Shown here: piece by piece, positions 59,301-64,000 of the stretch
How the letters are laid out: each line of letters starts with the position of its first letter
Position numbering within the stretch: the stretch's first letter is position 1
DNA from: Diadema setosum
Taxonomy: Eukaryota; Echinodermata; Echinoidea; Diadematoida; Diadematidae
Assembly (NCBI GenBank): GCA_033980235.1
Contig: CM067077.1
Location: 11,570,102-11,634,101 of the forward strand
Reading direction: 5' to 3'
Length of the DNA: 64,000 bases
Translations under genes and position numbers: made by a program
The notes under the pieces: generated by a model
The model's database searches: none
The model's input: the letters and a program-made list of their open reading frames with translations, nothing else
What the model was told of the DNA's origin: nothing

Positions 59301-62300
59301 CAGCGATAGAAATAAAAGTATCACGGACGTTCGTCTGTTTAGGGCTTTGATATTTCAATTGTTCTCTGTAATATTATACGTTGTCATAAAGTTCTTATAA
59401 TTTTGTGGTACATACCCATGATATGTCAGATCCAGAACATGGTCAGATATTAGATGCCACGTACCATAAAAAATGCACATCATTAGTTTGAAAAAAAAAA
59501 TTATTGTCAAATGAAAAATATCAGTCAAAAGTCAACCAAACCATACATTTCCTGAAAGGAAATTTACCAGGCTTTGAGATGACATGAAAGAATCTGGTTT
59601 CTTAGATCATCCTGGCGTGTTCTAAGGGAAAGAATGTCATAAGGTGCGAAAATTGGCAATTGTACATCGTTCAAAATTTTCAAACATATATGCGTCATAC
59701 AATTCGATTAATTTACCTTGCCCGCAGCGTGCAGATTCCCTCACGTAGAAATGCAACCAAGGTACAAATGAGGGGGCTGTTCCAAGGTGCAACGGTCAAG
59801 AGGAGTCGGTTCTGGCAGGGAGAGAAGGAGGATGGTGAGGAGATTCCTAACATTACGTAATAATCTAAAAGTAGCATTCTCTTTCGGGTAAGCCCCTCTC
59901 AAGTGTATGTCTGTTCAATGTCGATTTCTATGTTGTTATGCAACAACATTTTGCTATGCAACAACATTATCTTAATTTAAGAAATCAAGATGGCGTGATT
60001 GTGAAATAATTACATAATTTCTGTGACAAATTGGCATAATGAGAATAGTCTACATAGATTCATTGGCAGAGCAGAAAAAATAATAAAATCGGTTAGAAAA
60101 ATTGTACAATAAAAAAAAATCTCAAATGCCTATGAATGGTTCAACAACCTATACATGGCATGTTGCATATGAGGTTATGATTCCCGATCCCCCTGCTCTT
60201 TCTTTCTCTCTTCTACTCAATTTGAGTTCTTGTAATCAATTTTGATAGCGACACATTCTTTCCGTTGGTGGGTGATACGAACATTTTTGTTATCATCATG
60301 TCATGTTTGCCGCCGATAAAACTAAATAATGTGATTAGAAATATTCCTAGAATCATTTTTTTTTCAAAATCCACAGTAGCGGATACATGATTAAAAACAC
60401 ATCTTTATCGTTTGACTTAGCCTATATCACCGATTATGACTATTAATGCCTGCGCGGTGATTTCTATTCTGATGCTTCTTTTTGCCGTTAATTCAGTTAA
60501 TAGGTAACAGTTAGTTTATTAATTTGCTTGTGTCGCAGTTTTTGCTCTTATTGTTTCGGTCACGAAGGCAATTCCAGACAACTCATAGAACGTCATATAT
60601 CAACAGCTGGTTTCCAGGAGATGGCAAATGGAACTCAAAGAAACATTAATATATTCATTTTTTTCTCTGCCTTCTAAATGTCTTCTGCTGTATCTATACC
60701 TATTGGCATTCTGAGTGTGATTGATTATTTGGGTATGCCATTTATAAATCGGTTGATATAATAAATTTATTTTCAGATCTTAAATGTTGTTAAGAAAGAC
60801 ATGTTAACTGAACTTACCAGCTTGTTACCCTCATTTGTCGCAAAAAAAAAGAAAAACTAACAACATGCAATTGTGTAGTACGTCGCATCTTCATATTGTT
60901 CAATATTCTGCCCTTATGTTTGATTCTACGATGTTGGATGTTACAGGTCTAGGAGATATCGTCTGTGTCCATGGTTCTGGCGACGAAAGGGTGGCTGAGG
61001 TTAGATGGAGACAAAACAAGGGGACGTTCAAGTGCCAAATTGGCGGAAAAAGCATCCCGGAGTTGATTTGCACCGCGGATGGAGACAACAGCCATTACTA
61101 CAGGGACCACCTGCCGGCCTTCGGTATTGCATCACTGATTGTCTTTATGCTAATGTGATAACTATCTAAAAGGCAGATACTCTCTAAAAAAAAATCGAGT
61201 GAAAATATTCACTCTTAAAAGAGTGAATACAAAAAAGAGTGAATTTCGAGTGAAATTGGAGTGAATTTTGAGTGAAAATGTTCATTTTCACTCATTTTGG
61301 AGTGACGTCAGGGATCACTCCAAAATCTTCGAGTGTTCCCTGACGTCACTCCAAAATGAGTGAAAATGAGCATTTTCACTCAAAATTCACTCCAATTTCA
61401 CTCGAAATTCACTTTTTTGTATTCACTCTTTTTAGAGTGAAAATTTTCACTTGATTTTTTTAGAGAGTAAAGAGTTGTTATCAGAAATAATCATGAAAAC
61501 AGATTCTCAATGTATAATTAGTCTCTTCATATCTTTGTACAACGTGCACTAAACAAAATTATAGTTGCAAAAGAGTTACACTTGTAATTCCATAATGCGG
61601 TCAAGTGCAGCACAACACATAACAACTATAAGAAGACAAAAAAAAAAAAGGTTTGCATCAGTCAAAGACTGGCAAACAACAACAACAAATTAATGGGCCC
61701 GAAACAGGTTTCAAATGTTGACACAAGCAAGTGATAACGAGAAACAGGTTTCAAATGTTGACATAAAACAATTCATAACGACATAAAGCTATAGGCCTAC
61801 ACCCAAAATACGAGCACAACTATGGTTAGCTAACAAAAAACAAACAAACAAAAAAAAAAAAAAAACGAGTGACGCGTAAGGTCCACAGAGTATAGAAATT
61901 ATACACCCACAAGAAAAAAAAAATGGTTTCTTTTTTTTTGCTGGATACTTCCGGTATCTTTTTCCGTATATCATATAACTTATCTATATCACATTGATCC
62001 TTTTGAAAGAAATTTACCTTAACGATAATGGTAACAATATGAATAATCAGCATGTTTTAAAATATATAGTGCATTCTAAGGAGAAAACAAATGCTTTGTC
62101 AGCTTCTCAGACTTCAGAACAGAGACGAAAAAATTGTATATATTGTTTTATGCATCTCTCTGTAAAGTAGGCAAATTCGTAAAGATAAAATTGTACAGAT
62201 TACCATCCCGTTGTGTTCTAGATGTGACTAGTCTCGATAGGTGTCAAAGTTTTTGTAAGTACACCTGAATCTATAATTACCATCACACACCGTGATCCAT

Positions 62301-64000
62301 GCAAAAGGATTTTTTTTTTTAATATACTCGTCTTAACTATCAGGAGAAGGTGGATTCACCGAAGAAGGAAACAAAGGATCGAAACGAGCATCCAATTTGA
62401 AGGGAACGAAATTCGTTCCCGGAGATCGGGTTGCCATGACGGCCTCGCCGGACACACTGTCGAACATGGGTTTGTCCAAAGAAAGCCAAAAGCACGTCAA
62501 AGAGGTGAGAACATGAATTTCTGAAAAATCGAAGTCTTTGAAGCAATTTCCTTTCTGCCATTGTTGTTTAATTATTGTTCATTGGTATCGTTATCATTTG
62601 TTTAACAACACTGAACAAGATGATGATTCTTTAGCAATGTCCCTCTCCACAGCTCACATAGACGCAGACACATACAAATACATACGAAGAGTTTGTTCGC
62701 AAAAACCGATAAGTCCATATTTGCCGAATAGAGATAATAGAGATATTTGCGATTAAAGGTCAAGAAAAATAAAGAGAATAATAGAAAGTTTTTGCTTCTT
62801 TCGACCATAACTTCAAAAATATACCTTTATATGTAGTGACCTATACCATTTAAAAGGTATTATTTTGTACTTTATGACAGAGACCGTACTTCAAAATCTT
62901 CAAATATGGACTTATCAGTTTTTGCAAACAAACTCTTCATACATACATACATACATACATCCCGACCGCTAAGACTGTCTTTATTTGTATATTCTGAGGA
63001 CCTAGACGTGTCTGCATTGACTTCAATGCGATAACTTTCTACACGATCACGAACAAGTACAAAATATGGTAATTAAATGTTTGTATATTTCAGCCAATGT
63101 TTTCTAGAAGTACTTTCATTAAGTATACTCGGAAGGTTATCTTCTGTTTCATTCATTATTTTAATAGTATATAATGCACACTGTAAACACTTTGTACGTA
63201 AACCTGTACTTTGTAACATTAACATGACTTATTGTATATCCAAAGCACAGTTTATTGTGCCCTTGTAAATAATATATAATCAAATATGGTGTTTTCGTTA
63301 TTCCACGTCACCTGATCTTTGATATTATTTTGTCTGTAATCTGTAGGGGAACTACATTTAACAAGCAGTGCTCCTAAGTAGTCCCCTGCACATTTGTACA
63401 TGTTGTAATTTTATCTAAAAATATCACGATATTTTGTATTATACTCTGATAGTTATGATATAATGACCACTATGTGTTCTACCCTGTATATTATGAGATA
63501 ATGTCCACTATGTGGAATATGAATGAATACACTTCATTTCATTTCATTTCATTTCATTTCATTTCAATATTCACAATTAAAGATTCGTATGAATACATAA
63601 TATGGACCTATACAAAACTCAAACGAGTCATAAAAACCATAAGCAGTATAAAGCGGAATGCCAAATCATGTTGGCTGCAATAAATTTGTCGACAATAAAA
63701 AAAAAAAAATAAATAAATAAAAAAAAAAGAGTAGGCAATTAATCCAAATTTAACGTAGAAGAAAAAAAAACATTGAAAGTTGGACAGTAGTGATATATTT
63801 CCTTATGATTAAGGCTTTATTGCGAAATGTTTACATGGTAGGATGTTTTGTGATTATACAACTGACCTATATGCATCAAGTGTAATATCTCGAACATTTT
63901 TATATCACTGCTGCCAATGGTAAAGAGTAACTTCACCATTTGACAAAATTTTGAAAGAAAAATGTATATCCTTATCGACAATTACTTTAGTATGCACTGA
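53140..64000 (+). CDS. gene B: Mind-bomb-like protein, 5' part (5 exons, continues past the window)
   Basis: Exons 53140-53368, 54457-54643, 59728-59834, 60947-61123 and 62344-62504 join in phase (1, 2, 1, 1, 0). They encode MIB/HERC2 domain 1, ZZ finger, MIB/HERC2 domain 2 and the start of Mind-bomb repeat 1, the canonical Mind-bomb N-terminus. In Mind bomb this part binds Notch ligands (MIB1) or other partners. The last three exons match gene A exons in length, with 11 amino-acid and 9 synonymous differences over about 146 codons. Whether gene B also ends in a kinase cannot be seen. It could be a tandem paralogue of gene A or the other haplotype of the same gene. Confidence 0.88.
53744..54312. 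mobile_element. fold-back element in gene B intron 1
   Basis: 53744-53920 and 54140-54312 are inverted copies (AAGGAACCAAAACCCAAAGA versus TCTTTGGGTTTTGGTTTCCTT, and GTTTTGGTGTTGGAACCACT versus its inverse). About 570 bp, non-coding. Confidence 0.75.
54457..54643 (+). CDS. gene B exon 2: ZZ zinc finger
   Basis: Acceptor TTTATTCTAG, donor CCC/GTAAGT, phase 1 in and 2 out, 187 nt. GVQHRGVTCDGKC, then GIRWKCAQCSDFDLCTECY and HVANGHTFVRI give the zinc ligands of a ZZ finger. The first pair is spaced C-x3-C rather than the usual C-x2-C. Confidence 0.93.
55587..59688. mobile_element. 4.1-kb element with GAACGTCCGTGA motif repeated in both orientations
   Basis: 32-bp ends TATG..AATTTTGAACGATGTACAATTG are inverted at 55587-55618 and 59657-59688, with an uninterrupted 22-bp match. 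Inside, GAACGTCCGTGACG-like words occur near 55780, 57926, 58078, 58223 and 59140 (direct) and near 56160, 56181, 58580, 58603, 58956 and 59320 (inverse). A decayed pogo-like piece (ending GGAGTGCACTG near 57597) interrupts it. Gene A lacks the insertion at the matching intron. No transposase is seen. The right end is 39 bp before a coding exon. Confidence 0.75.
59728..59834 (+). CDS. gene B exon 3: first half of MIB/HERC2 domain 2
   Basis: Acceptor TTGCCCGCAG identical to gene A, 107 nt, phase 2 in and 1 out. Differs from gene A by H/Q, V/E and Q/K plus one silent change and the first base of the split codon. Confidence 0.9.
59835..60946. other. gene B intron
   Basis: Collinear with gene A 5732-10660 in pieces but 1.1 kb instead of 4.9 kb. 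It lacks the element at 6137-7601 and the 7.8-10.2 kb stretch, and has its own insertion at about 60615-60890. Confidence 0.6.
60947..61123 (+). CDS. gene B exon 4: second half of MIB/HERC2 domain 2
   Basis: 177 nt, phase 1 in and out, the same borders as gene A 10661-10837. Reads GLGDIVCVHGSGDERVAEVR and HYYRDHLPAFG. Confidence 0.92.
61178..61469. mobile_element. GAGTGAAAAT fold-back element, copy in gene B
   Basis: 292-bp palindrome TACTCTCTAAAA...TTTTAGAGAGTA, over 90% like 12135-12420 by eye, but in the preceding intron. Gene A has no element here. Confidence 0.85.
62344..62504 (+). CDS. gene B exon 5: linker and first half of Mind-bomb repeat 1
   Basis: 161 nt, phase 1 in and 0 out. 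GTKFVPGDRVAMTASPDTL is identical to gene A; S/T, Q/E, N/K and P/S replacements flank it. Confidence 0.9.
62686..62938. mobile_element. palindromic MITE, ACTGATAAGTCCA family, copy 2
   Basis: GAAGAGTTTGTTCGCAAAAA...TTTTTGCAAACAAACTCTTC, same family as 3552-3798. Absent at the matching place in gene A, where the fold-back 12135-12420 sits in similar (CATA)n sequence. Confidence 0.75.
63068..63565 (+). mobile_element. retroelement fragment with (ATTTC)n tail and AATAT target duplication
   Basis: 498 bp absent from gene A, whose uninterrupted site reads GTACAAAATATTCACAATTA at 12521-12540. AATAT flanks both sides (63063-63067 and 63566-63570). The ATTTC pentamer tail at 63535-63565 suggests a LINE- or SINE-like 3' end. 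Confidence 0.75.
63571..64000. other. gene B intron, shared with gene A
   Basis: Collinear with gene A 12532-12680 and then 17020-17250; the 4.3-kb nested element of gene A is missing here. Confidence 0.65.

Overview
This is eukaryotic, AT-rich, intron-rich DNA with very dense non-coding repeats, one 200-base assembly gap (20996-21195) and no prokaryotic signal. The gene family present, the AGGTCA-rich repeats, the many short fold-back elements and the high divergence between near-identical copies suggest a marine invertebrate, most likely an echinoderm. That taxonomic call is inference. Almost all long open reading frames in the window are accidental readings of repeats; the real coding sequence sits in short exons found by protein similarity, splice sites and matching intron phase.

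Two related genes lie on the + strand. Gene A (exons from 5625 to 43242) has 18 phase-compatible exons. They encode the second MIB/HERC2 domain, two Mind-bomb repeats, an ankyrin-repeat block and then, where Mind bomb proteins carry RING fingers, a complete serine/threonine-type protein kinase ending at a stop codon. Gene B (from 53140, running off the right edge) begins with an ATG, a MIB/HERC2 domain and a ZZ zinc finger, then repeats the first three exons of gene A's visible part with identical exon lengths and about 93% protein identity. Gene A's own MIB/HERC2-1 and ZZ exons are not in the window. Gene A and gene B may be tandem paralogues, or two haplotypes joined by the assembler.

The region 5' of gene B (about 52.7-52.8 kb) has two perfect palindromic NF-kappaB-type sites, which fits an immune-signalling role for a Mind-bomb/ankyrin protein with a RIPK-like, non-RD kinase.

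The rest is introns and intergenic DNA packed with mobile elements, none with a recognisable transposase. The striking pattern is a series of elements with terminal inverted repeats, each carrying its own short motif scattered many times in both orientations: 1.46-2.25, 6.14-7.60, 14.6-17.0, 23.2-25.1, 26.7-30.6, 41.9-42.6 and 55.6-59.7 kb. Other elements include GAGTGAA fold-backs, a TTAA-flanked fold-back, mariner-like and pogo-like elements, a family with AGGTCA direct repeats, and a stack of nested insertions at 12.7-17.0 kb. Comparing gene A with gene B gives near-empty sites for several of these insertions.

Layout: 0-5.6 kb possible end of an upstream gene plus repeats; 5.6-43.2 kb gene A; 43.3-52.7 kb intergenic repeats; 52.7-64 kb promoter region and 5' half of gene B.
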